Of a DNA stretch of 64,000 nt, positions 48,899-59,514 are shown piece by piece; position 1 is the first letter of the stretch; each line of letters begins with the position of its first letter. Under the pieces are notes generated by a model that saw nothing but the letters and a program-made list of their open reading frames with translations, searched no databases and was not told the DNA's origin. The DNA comes from Cryptomeria japonica (Eukaryota > Streptophyta > Pinopsida > Cupressales > Cupressaceae): NCBI RefSeq assembly GCF_030272615.1, contig NC_081413.1, forward strand, positions 163,961,080-164,025,079. The letters run 5' to 3'. The position numbers and the translations under genes are program-made.

Positions 48899-49605
48899 TG
48901 TTGGGACTTCAAAATTTTTGTCTAATTTTGAAGACCGAGGCTCAAAAGTTTGTAGATTGCATTCAGAATCGCCTTTCAGAGCAAGCCTTTGTAGCTCACT
49001 TGGTGAGCTCATATTTTTGTACCAGAGAATTGTCAAGAGAAATATCTTTGGGGGATGGTTATACACCTTATAAATATGCCATGTGTCCATTTGCAACTTC
49101 CTTAAATCATTTTTTATGTTCTTGTGAAGTCTCCTTTGGATGTCCTGAAGCTAGGGTTGCAGTTTGCACATGTTTGCACTTTTCTGAGTAGCCCTATTTG
49201 TGGCATTGTATCTTTTTTTAAGATGATTTTCAAGCCAAATAGAGAGTTTCCCATGATTATCTACTATTTTTTGAAGTCCCATGCAAAGTGGAATTTACCA
49301 ACAGATCTGTTTGACAAGTTTCCAAAGCTAATTCCATTTGCAAAAGGTTCTTTTTTGCAAACTAGACAGTGTCAAAGAGTAGTTTGAGGCCCACTTTGTG
49401 ATTTTTTCTTTTATGCCCAGTTAAAATGCACTTAAAAGTGATTGTACCCCATGATTCTGAATGAGATTATCTACCACATCCCAAGTTTGTGGCCCCCCAA
49501 CTCAACATTTGATTAGTTTTTTAAGCCCATTCCAAGTGAACATTTTCAAGGTTTCAACATCAGCACTTTACAAATTTTCAAAGGAGCCAACTTTGAGGGT
49601 TAATA
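48899..49605 (+). other. U3-side start of the long LTR unit
   Basis: Non-coding sequence with many ttttcaaag/gaagtccc phrases. Open frames here (up to 96 codons) have no family character. It is interrupted by copia B after the ATTTT target site. Confidence 0.5.
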
Positions 49606-49610
49606 ATTTT

Positions 49611-50397
49611 TGTTAGGATTCCCAAAGATACTGAGAGGGGGGGGTGAATCAATATCTTACTGGTTGTAAGATTTTCTTAGCTTAAAACATGTAAAGCATA
49701 TCAATACTATATATCGGTAAACAAGAAATAATGCAATAAACAAAGATAACAACAACCACGTGAAAAACACACCATAACACAGTAGTTTAACGAGGAAACC
49801 CAATGTGGGAAAAACCTCGGTGGGATTTGTGACCCACAATATTCACTTACTATCCAATAAGAGAATATTATTGCTACAAGAGGGGCCTGCACATGCAGGA
49901 AGGCCAAGTGCCTAGAGCTCACTGCTCAATTACAAAATGGGAAGTCTCACTGACTTACAAAATGGATTATATAAATCCAATGTCTTGTACTGCTTCAAAA
50001 TAGCATCTACTATGCCAGATCTAGTACCGGTTTATAGCTCTACTTCATTCATAAACCCTTAACCTATAATTTGCATAATAGGTCTGCCTTATTTCGCCTA
50101 TTAACTTCCTTACAAATATTCTATAATGATCTCATACATATATGAGTCATTTTACAACTTGCCAAGTTGGCTTACAGTGATTTTACAAAAAATTACAAAA
50201 TATATTACAAACAAAATTCCTATCGGCCTGGGTGTCGATATACTTTCTTTCACTACAGGTGGTCTCTGTGCCAGTGTAGAGTCTGACCTTGTTGGTGTCG
50301 GTAAATTGTCTTGCTGGTGCCATAAGATTGTAAGGTTTCCATCAATGACAAAACCTTCAATCACCTACAATGTCTCATTGGAGTGCATTTGCCAACA
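49611..50397 (-). repeat. 3' LTR of element B
   Basis: 787 bp. The plus-strand edge is TGTTAGGATTCCC, followed by a G-run and tgaatcaat. The module ggcctgcacatgcagg...gagctcactgctcaatta is at 49881-49935. Confidence 0.9.
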
Positions 50398-50414
50398 ATC
50401 TCCCCCTTTGGCAT
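50398..50414 (-). other. Polypurine tract of element B
   Basis: The minus strand reads GCCAAAGGGGGAGAT directly before the LTR start TGTTGGC, identical to that of copia A. Confidence 0.85.
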
Positions 50415-50621
50415 TGATGGCAACACTCATGAGAAAAATCCAAAAATTGTCATCCAAAAAGAATCTACCAGAATTGTCTTACCAAAAATTGTGTACCAAA
50501 AGAATATGTGCTCCCCCGAAGCTGATGAGTCATTTGCTAGTTATTTTTCTCATTCCACTACTCCCCCTTTGGCATCAATGACAAAGGTTGTCAAAGTGTC
50601 AATTGAGTGTGGTTTCTTGTT

Positions 50622-53600
50622 TCATCCTTGTAACCAGTTGGTTACAATCTGAAAAAGATCTACCAGTACCAGATTTAGGCTCTTAATGAACCGTTTGCTA
50701 TCTTTTAATGCAACCTTTGTCCTCTGAATTGTACCGGTGAGGTGTTGCATTTTCTCTGTCAGTGTTTTCTGTCCTTGAATTAAAGCATTAGATATTTATT
50801 TTCTTAAGGAGGTGAGGTATTCCAATCTTGGACTAAGTCTCCATTTTAGGTCTTTTTCTTTTCCTTTTATTCTTTCCTTTTCTCTTTCCAATTTTAGGAG
50901 CTCCTCCTCAAAACCTGTTATTTTCTGCTAAAAAATTGATAATGTTTTAGGTGAATTAATGAGATTATCAGCTAGTTGATTTATTTCCTCCTATACCTTG
51001 CTGATTTTCTTGTCTATATCTACTGTCAAAAAGTTAGTTTTACATGTATCCCTGTACAAAGTTTTAAATTCTTTTAGTGTATAGCATAGTTCCAGTAAAA
51101 GAGTGTCAAATTGTCTCATACACTTCTTTATTTCCTATTCAAAGAATTTGTGTTTTTCCTTCTCTAGTTTCTCCTTGAATGCTTCCTCATTTATTTGTTC
51201 AACTGTCACAATGTTGTCAGTAATATACTTAGACAATGTGTCAAGTTGATTCAAATAATCTTTATTATCTATATTACACTTAGTTGCTATCATTTTCAAA
51301 ACTAGAATTGAGTCATCAATTGCTTTGTATGCTTATGAGCTACACTCTATTATCTTCTTGATACAATCCAAAAGAACTTCTGTCACATTTATTGATTTGA
51401 AATCTGCAGTGAAAGAACCAACAATTTGTATACCGCCAGTGGGAATAACTTCTTTTCTTGTAGTGACCTCTGGTATGCCAGTTTGTGTTTGCATTTCTTT
51501 AAGCAAAGGTTTGGATTGCTCAGTTGTTTTCGGTGGCATTGTCTCTGTATGAACCTATTCTTGTGAGGGAGCTTGTTGCTCTTCCTATTTCTCAGTGTTG
51601 TCACCTGCCGGTTTACCTTCTGAGCTATCTGTTACCGGTGGCTTATTTTCCACATCTGTTTTTCCTGTTGAATCCTTATCTACCACAATATTGACTTTTT
51701 GAGTGTCAATATTCACTGTGTATAACACCTCAAAATCTGGATTTGAGTCCTCATGTGATACATCCATACTCTCACTAGCCGGTTGATTGTCATTGGTAAC
51801 TATCGGTGGAGTATCAAGAGGCGGTGGGGATAAGTTATCTGTTATTTTTATGTTGGGTGGTCCACCAACCTTACCTTTTCCCTTATCCTTATCCTTTTGG
51901 TATACTTTGATGGGTTTAGGATTTTGATATTCTTCTTGCTTTTCCTTCTCTACAAGGAATATGTCTCATGCATTAGCTATTTCCTCTGCAACCTCATTCA
52001 CTCTACCAATCATAAGTGCTACATGTCGATGTGTAGTTGAAAATACTAACCGGTTAGCCTCAGAGATCAGATCATCTATCTCTTTTGGTGAGTTGACAGG
52101 ATACACAGCAAGTAGTTTTTCAATTTTTTATTTTCTTATCAAGCTCTACAACAGCTTGCCTTCTAGCTTCAAGTCTTTTGAACAGTTCTGTTGGTAATTC
52201 ATCCACAACTTGCATCAAAAATTTCTTGTAAATATCCAAGTGTAGGATTACACTGTTTTCAACTTTTTCCTTCTCATCAGTTGATAATGAGTCATATAAT
52301 TTGTTGATGTTTTTCACCTTTCCATCCTCTGTTATTTCATCTAGAAGTTTGTCAATTGGAGCAATGGTTTGTTGAGTCTTCTTTTTGGGGGTTAACTTCT
52401 TCTTTGGAGTTAATTTCCTAGTTGTGGGCCTTACTGCCTGGTGTTTCTGTCTGGTTCTTCTAGGAGAAGGTGTAGATACCGGTGAAGGTTTCCTTTTTCT
52501 CACAACTCTTTTGAATTTAGCTGGTATATCACTTTTGGAAGAATTTCCAACTGGTGAGAGGTGAGTTTCTGGTTGAAGTGCTTCTAACTCATCTTAAGTA
52601 ATACCAGTTTGTTTGAGTACATCATCCTTAATAGCTTTTGCTTGCTTGGATCCCCTTCTAACTGTTGCTTCAACCTTCTTAACCCTTTTCTTTGATTGAA
52701 TTTGGTTTTCAATAGTCTTAGCACTACCAAATACCTCTTCTTTAGGTTCCTTTGGTGCTTCCAGGAGGGTTTTTGTATATGTTTCTATTATGTGGTCATT
52801 AGTTTCATTCCCCATTTCAGTAACCCAAATGGTTCTTGGGATAACAGGTCTCCATCTAAATTTCATCCTTCTTTATAACAAAACAAATTTCATCCTTATA
52901 CTTGTTTACAATTTCTTGTGACAATTTGACTCTGGTCTTCATCTGAGCCTTCAATGCCTAAAACTACTCATCTATGTTCTTTACTCTGTTCTCTCCCATG
53001 TTTTTTAGTAAATCTAACAACTGTTTTCCTACCGGTATGTCAAAACCAAGATTTTTGTTACCGATACCAGGTACTTGTTTGGTTATGTGCAACATTAGAC
53101 AAACAAGTAGGTTTCCAAATCTGAATGTCCCTTTTTTGTCTTTCTTAATCTTTCCCAAATTGTCAATTAGCTCATCTTTAAGCCATTCACACACATCTAT
53201 TTTTGCATTATCATTAATCATGTCATAGGCACTCTTTATGCATAGGCTAGAGACTGAGTTTAACCTATTTACATGTGTGGTTTTGTAGCCTAAGATCATA
53301 CTGATGAATCTGACATTGATATCTGTTACATCATTTACCCTTAAGGATCTTTTATCAGATGTTGCACCGGTTAGATTAATCACTAGGTCATTTGAGACCT
53401 TCTTTGTTTTATCAGGTCTATTACCGATGGAGGGTAACGCTGTCATAGCTTTTACTGCTTCTTTAGTGGATTTGTGAACTGAGTCCAACCAGAAGAATGC
53501 ACCATGAACCCTACTTAGTACTATCCTTATAACATCCTTAGGAAAATCTAGAATACTAAGAATTTCAGTGAAACCTGGGGTTTCTACTATCTTGTGTTCA

Positions 53601-53917
53601 GGTTTAACATTATCGGATTTGTCACAAACTACAGAATTATACATATTCTTGATTTCCTCATCACCTAGTTCCTCTATGTGACAATGAATGTACATTCTAG
53701 GGTCTTCAGCAAAAACTACTCCCTTAGGGATTTGAGAAAAAGCACCAACATTATCATCTTTCTTGGCAACTTCAGGAACTAATTGAAATACGGGTCTAGG
53801 GCATTTAATTAGTTCGACTACAATAGGGTTTGCTATGAATTCAGGAATAGATGAAAAAGCCTTGATTATAAATACCTTTATCTGCCTTAGGAATGATTTC
53901 TTGATGAGTTGCTTCAC
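50622..53917 (-). pseudogene. Unrecognised ~1,100-codon ORF in the pol position of element B
   Basis: Coding character runs across the whole span on the minus strand, broken by about two frameshifts (near 52865 and 52118) and a handful of stops. Part 1 (53917-52964) is open over 317 codons and encodes a mixed, globular-looking sequence with IPKGVVFAEDPRMYIHCHIE and GTFRFGNLLVCLMLHITKQV. The codon at 53917 is GTG after an in-frame TGA, so the true start is unknown. Part 2 (52866-52120) has a highly basic Ser/Thr-Pro stretch (SPVSTPSPRRTRQK, then KLTPKKKLTPKKK), a plausible nuclear-localisation or nucleic-acid-binding tail. Part 3 (about 52118-50622) is acidic/Pro-rich and then a Lys/Glu-rich coiled coil, with four stops, ending at TGA 50622. 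I do not recognise the family; it is neither pol nor an evident host gene. Confidence 0.7.
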
Positions 53918-54150
53918 TTCTTGGGCTCAGGAATTTTCGCACTCTCAAAGGTTTGAATGCTCGGTGAAATGAAAATGGAGCCAAAACACTATTTTATAAT
54001 GTGAATTTTACCAACCACCACATTTAATGCTTGCCATTTAAGTAATGACTTAACTTATATGCTGGTATAGAAGTAATTTCACTTCTCACCATCAACCAAG
54101 GGAATAATAGCATGTTTCACATTTGATTGCCACCCTCAAAGGAATTTTCT

Positions 54151-55321
54151 TCAGTTGGATGAAGAGTCTCCTGCCGGTGGAGTGCTACTTTGTTCTGCCG
54201 ATGGAGGAGTATTCCTATCACCATTTAGTTCTGATTTCCTGATCCATTGTTTTGAGAATTCCCGCTTTACCTCTTCAACTTTTTCTTTACCTTTCAAACT
54301 AGGACCTTTATTATTTACCGGGTGAGGACTTGCTTCTACAAAATTTAGCAATATGTCCAATCTTGTTATAGGCATAACAAGTCACATTATTTTTCTGAAT
54401 AGCTTTTCCATATCCTATGTTGGTTTTTGTTCTGCATTGATTAGATAAGTGTCCAAATCTTCCACAAACATAACATCTTACATTCATTCTACAGTTTTTT
54501 GAATTATGACCAATTTTGTTGCATTTTGAACATTGAACGGTGGGTGTATTGGTATTTTGATAATTTCTAGATCTACATTGATTTTCTCTATGACCATACT
54601 TGTTACAGTTAAAGCATTTGCCATTAAATTTATAAGCAGTAGGTTGTCTTACCGGTTTACCTTGATCCTGTGTGTTTGCAGTACCGAAGCTTTCACCAGC
54701 TTCAAAGCCAAGGCCATTAGTGTCATCATTTGGTTTCTGATTCTTTAGCAAGTCACCAAGTTCTTTTAAGCTTTTCTTGAATTTTTCTTTATGTTGATTT
54801 GCAGTAGCCAGTTCTCTTTCCAAGATACCTTTCTATCTCATAAGTTCATTTGAGTCATTCTATGTATGCATCAGATCTGTCTTCAACATGTCATTTTCAT
54901 AGCTAAGTCTTGTGTTCTCATTTGCAGCATCACTTAGTCTTCTAGTCAGATCTTCTTCATTCTTCTTTCTATCTTCAATTTCTTTACAAAATCTCATAGT
55001 CATGTCCTGCATCTCATTCTTTGTTGTCATGTTTTCTTGTTTCAGCTTGTTTATCAGATCACCAAGATTTTCCTTTTCATCATTCTCATTTTGCATTTTT
55101 TCACAAAGTTCTCTTCTCTTGTTTCTTGCAATGGTAAGATTTTCTTGAAGTGCTTGAATAATATCTTGTGCAGCCTTTAGATCATCTTCAAGTTTGATAT
55201 TTTTTAACTTTTCTGCATCATAGTCTGAGAGAGTTGCTTCTAATTGCTTCCTCAAGTTTTTCATCTCTACCGGTGTCAGGATCTTCCTCAAGTTGTTAGG
55301 CTTCTGAAAATAGAGGACCAT
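54151..55321 (-). pseudogene. gag: Element B gag-like protein: coiled coil plus four zinc knuckles
   Basis: It starts right after the primer site. The first part (55321-54860, 153 codons) is a long charged coiled coil; an ATG at 55321 or one about 20 codons later could be the start. Two stops separate it from 54823-54311, in the same frame, which holds four zinc knuckles: CFNCNKYGHRENQC, CSKCNKIGHNSKNC, CYVCGRFGHLSNQC and CYAYNKIGHIAKFC. The last has lost its second Cys to Tyr. A one-base shift then leads to a basic/Pro-rich tail ending at 54151. The copia capsid domain seen in element A is missing from the N-terminus, so this is not simply an ordinary gag. Confidence 0.8.
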
Positions 55322-55333
55322 GCTCTGATACCA
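55321..55333 (-). other. Primer-binding site of element B
   Basis: The minus strand reads TGGTATCAGAGCA, 2 bases after the LTR end CCTAACA. Twelve bases match the initiator tRNA-Met complement. Confidence 0.88.
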
Positions 55334-55335
55334 AT

Positions 55336-56126
55336 TGTTAGGATTCCCAAAGATACTGAGAGGGGGGGCAGGGTGAATCAGTATCTTACCAGTTGTAAGA
55401 TTTTCTTAGCTTTAAACATGTAAAGCATATCAATATTGTATACCGGTAAACAAGAAATAATGCAATAAATAGAGATAACAACAACCACATGAAAAACACA
55501 CCATAACACAGTAGTTTAATGAGGAAACCTAGTGTGGGAAAAACCTCGGTGGGATTTGTGACCCACAATATTCACTTCCTGTCCAATAAGAGAATATTAC
55601 TACTACAAGAGGGGCCTCCACATGCAGGAAGGCCAAGTGCCTAGAGCTCACTGCTCAATTACAAAATGGGAAGTCTCGCTAACTTACAAAATGGATTATA
55701 TAAATCCAATGTCTTGTACTGCTTCAAAATAGCATCTACTATGCTAGATCCAGTACCGGTTTATAGCTTTGCTTCATTCATAAACCCTTAACCTATAATT
55801 CACATAATAGGTCTGCCTTATTTCACCTATTAACTTCCTTACAAATGTTCTATAATGATCTCATACATATATGAGTCATATTACAACTTTCCAAGTCGGC
55901 TTACAATGATTTTACAACAAATTACAAAATATATTACAAACAAAATTTTTGTCGGCCTGGGTGCCGATATACTTTCTTTCACTGTCGGTGGTCTCTGTGC
56001 TGGTGTAGAGTCTGACCTTGTTGGTGCTGGTAAATTGTCTTGCTGGTGCCATAGGATTATAAGGTTGCCATCAATGACAAAACCTGCAATCACCTACAAT
56101 ATCTCATTGGAGTGCATTTGCCAACA
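55336..56126 (-). repeat. 5' LTR of element B
   Basis: 791 bp, homologous to 49611-50397 with scattered transitions. The outer edge gccaaca is followed by the ATTTT target duplication. Confidence 0.9.
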
Positions 56127-56131
56127 ATTTT

Positions 56132-58086
56132 TGCCTCAAATGTCATAATGATGATCCGTTAGATGCCCTAGAATCTTTGTATTACAATCTATCAGTGTGT
56201 CAGCTTGCAAGTCTTGGTCAATTTTTTAGGTCAATTCTGGATGTCCTTGGGTGTTTTGGGTGAAGTGTGAAAAGTTGCAAAAATGTCTGACTGAAGATTT
56301 CGAACTCAGTTTCTCATATCCCGAGCATGGCCAATCAGTGAATTAGAGCATGATGAGCCAGTCAGTGACCTGGAAACGAAATGTTTTTTAGTCGGGTCCG
56401 ACTAATAATAGGTCGAGAGGGACCAGTTGATCCCCAATTTTAAAATGTGTGTTATTTAAAATATTTTAATTTAAATAATGTATATTTTATTATAGATTTA
56501 TTTGAAATCATTAACCCAAATATATTCCCCAAAAGTGAAAATATAATTAGTTAATTCATTTCTATGATTTAACTATTATTACGGGATAGAGAAAATGGGA
56601 GGGATAGAGGTAGCTAATGTATTTATCAAATCATATTAACATTTGATTTAATATCAGAATCCTTGGGAGGCTTCATATCTCACTGCTTGTAGATGGAAGG
56701 CAAATGATTTAATTAATATAAATGGGCCCCATTTTTAAAAAATCATGTGGAAATGAAAAGGCAGCCTAAAAACTTCATAAAAGGTATACATAAATATTCT
56801 TTTAACCCCACTCAGTTTGGGGGAATACATGGCTTTTTCTTTTATCCTGTGGCTCAAGAGTTGGCTGTGGTAAACTATGTGGGATAAGGAAAACAAACAC
56901 GGGTAGGATCTATTTTGTCACACGCGTCTCTCGACACCCTTCAAATCAACCATGGGGAAAAATATGTACGCCGTAGGGAGGTGAAATTTCTTATCTCGCG
57001 CGTCAATGAGACAGTCTCAGCAAAGGCGTAGGCTAAGATGAAACATGGGGCAAATGTAAAGATCATTATCCCACATCGGTTTGAGCTCTATTTAAATTTG
57101 ATCAGGATAAAAATCAAGGATTGAGAAAGGAGAAAGTAAAGTGCATGATTCTCAAGTGAATTAAATCAAGTTTAGGGAAAGCATGGTGCGGTGAAAGATT
57201 CAATATCCGTAGAGAATGACCGAACTTTGAATCAATAAGGAAATTTTTTTAGTGAATCAGATGGAAGTCCGATCTGAAGAGCACTAGATGTATGACTTCC
57301 AAGATTTGCAGAAATGGGTGAAATTTTAGAGTTTCAAATCTTCTAGAGGGAGAATGCAAAGTATTTGCATATACAGAGGTGGCCCAATTGAAGGCTCATT
57401 AGTAAGCACAATGCTTTTTCCACTTGGGACAAATGCTTGGGCGCTTCATGGAACGAATGCTTGGAAATATTTTTTATGCAGATGTTTGAGTTTTTGATCT
57501 ATGTTTCTTATCTCGGTTTAATCTTACGGTGGTTTCACCCTGGTGGCACTAACATCTAAGGTCAATGAAAGATATCTTTGAATGGTTTCAAACTGCTCGC
57601 GAAGCAAGTATAAGATCTATCAAACCACAAGTGGTGATGTCGAGACCTCTCAATCATCAATGAAAGGTATAAGGATTTGCATAAAATGAGCTTAACAAAC
57701 GGCTTTCTAGATTACAGTTGAGATCAAATTGACAAGATTTTAGAAGCTTTCAAGGCTAGTAAATTGGCATCTCTTTGTACTTGTGCCAATGAGAGAGATC
57801 TCGTAATGGGCATGACCCCATGGTGCATAATGGATGCTTGCAATTTTTGTGTGAGGTATTGTGAAGGGGGGTTACCAATGCTGGATCAGAACGAACCTGA
57901 GAGATAATAAATTGGGGCAAGTTTAGGGCTGGATTAGAGTGAACAGAGAATCTATTGGCATTTGGCATAATTGATGTAGATTAGGTCATGTAGTTAAAGT
58001 TGGATGACTGCACCGATAAAAGATAGAAGTCTATTTGTGATGAAGAGATTGAGATTCTATGAATAGATGACATAATCCGTTATTTG
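56132..58086 (+). other. Middle part of the long LTR unit
   Basis: Non-coding. A TATA-like ctctatttaaatttg lies at about 57090, after a cccacatcggtttgagc phrase. No protein family is seen in any frame. Confidence 0.4.
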
Positions 58087-59510
58087 TGTTGTCATTATTG
58101 GCAATTGATGTTCCTGATGTTTTGTTTTATCATCTAAGTGATTTGGTTTATCGGGAGACAGGGTTTACCGACAGTGATATAAAGTCTATGAATTAGGACT
58201 GTAATCAGTAAAGAAAAATTGTTTTGATTGCATCGGTCGATTGGCAATGATTGGTGATATGTGGTTTGGATGGTGAACTTGTATGATGGAAAGATGTATG
58301 TGATCGGAACCAAAACTTGTGATGATTACCGGAAGGCGTGTTTCAATTTATGATGAGGTTTTGCTAAGGTTTTAGTAGGGTTTAAGGAATGGTGAAGAAA
58401 TCTTCAAACTGATAATGATTTATGTTATGACAGTGATCGACAAAGAGTCTACTTAAAGTTGGTAACACCACACAACCCGCGTGAAAGATTTAATAGTTGT
58501 TGTAGCATGACTCAGGAAGATTTTCTTGGAAACCAATGAAATGCTTTGGAGAGTGTTTTGAGGATACAAATCGGATTTCCATGATGAGATGATTAATTAA
58601 TGATTGATATTGCATTTTAATTTCTTGTTATGATCTGGATAGCAATCTACGATGATCTTTTGTGATCTTATTGTAAATTCTTGATGTAATTAGGTTTTGT
58701 GGCTGACCTAGTTGAGATTGGCTCTTTATGTAGACATTTTTTATGTTTATTGAGTTGATGATCTTAGAGAATGTGTTAAGCCATCCAAGTGAAGTGTGTA
58801 ATCTTCCTGAGAGTTGCAGAGTGATTTACATGACTAGATCTGATCAAGCAAGTAGAGAAGTGCAAGAAAACAAATAATTTTCTTACGGTTGTTCCCTAAT
58901 AGTTGCAGCAGATTAAATCCCTTGATCGGGTAGGTTCTAACAGGCCTTAATCATTTAAGTCCCCTAATAGGGCAGCTCTCAAAAGAGTGTTAAATCCTCT
59001 TATGAGGTTGATCCTAACAGATCATCAAGATCCTAATCAAGTTGCAAGGCAAATCCCCTAACCGGGTGACTCCTGACAGGGTCTGCTCTTAACAAGGCTA
59101 AGATCCTAAAAACTTATGGTGTTCATGTGTGGAATATTTTTCATGTGATGTTCTTGTTTATATTTTATTTCATGCATTATTTATGAGAAACCGGTTATGA
59201 TGTTTTATCAGAAGTTTATCAGAGGTTACCGGCACTGATAAGAAGTTGCTTGAGAAAGTTTTGGATATTATTGATAAGGTTAATGAATTGGTAATTGATC
59301 AAGTTTATATGATTACTTTGGTGGTGAAAGTATTGGTAAATGATTTCATTAATGCGTTAAGAAAATTTGGTAAAGAGGTTATTAGATTTGATTATAGAAG
59401 TTGAGATATTTTCAGATCTGAGATAAGTTGAAATAAGTTTGATTTTGAGTTTAATTTGAATTGGTCTTAATATTGATTCACCCCCCCTCTTAGTATTAAC
59501 TGAATTCTCA
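58087..59510 (+). mobile_element. Nested copia-type LTR (ends approximate)
   Basis: It begins near TGTTGTCATTATTGGCAATTGATG and ends near GAATTCTCA. The gattcaccccccctcttag terminal motif is at 59475-59493. At 58910-59100 imperfect repeats of aatcccctaaccgggt and ctaacagg phrases form the R/U5 side. No internal region follows, so it looks like a solo LTR, but a target duplication could not be identified. Confidence 0.5.
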
Positions 59511-59514
59511 TAGG

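Larger units (their letters stand above)
49611..56126 (-). mobile_element. Copia-like element B: gag plus an unknown long ORF, no pol
   Basis: The 6516-bp element has LTRs at 49611-50397 and 55336-56126, a perfect ATTTT target duplication (49606-49610, 56127-56131), a tRNA-iMet primer site and the same polypurine tract as copia A. Minus-strand content is a coiled-coil/zinc-knuckle gag-like gene (55321-54151) and a second gene of about 1,100 codons (53917-50622). No protease DSG, integrase DDE, RT or RNase H motif is present in any frame. Its LTRs share the TGTTGGC...CCTAACA ends and the U5-side module with copia A. By eye the LTRs differ by about 6% over the first 320 positions. Confidence 0.88.

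Noticed and set aside
48899-49387. ORFs of 87-96 codons on the plus strand
   Set aside because: No domain is recognised; the region starts with an LTR edge and is better explained as U3 sequence.
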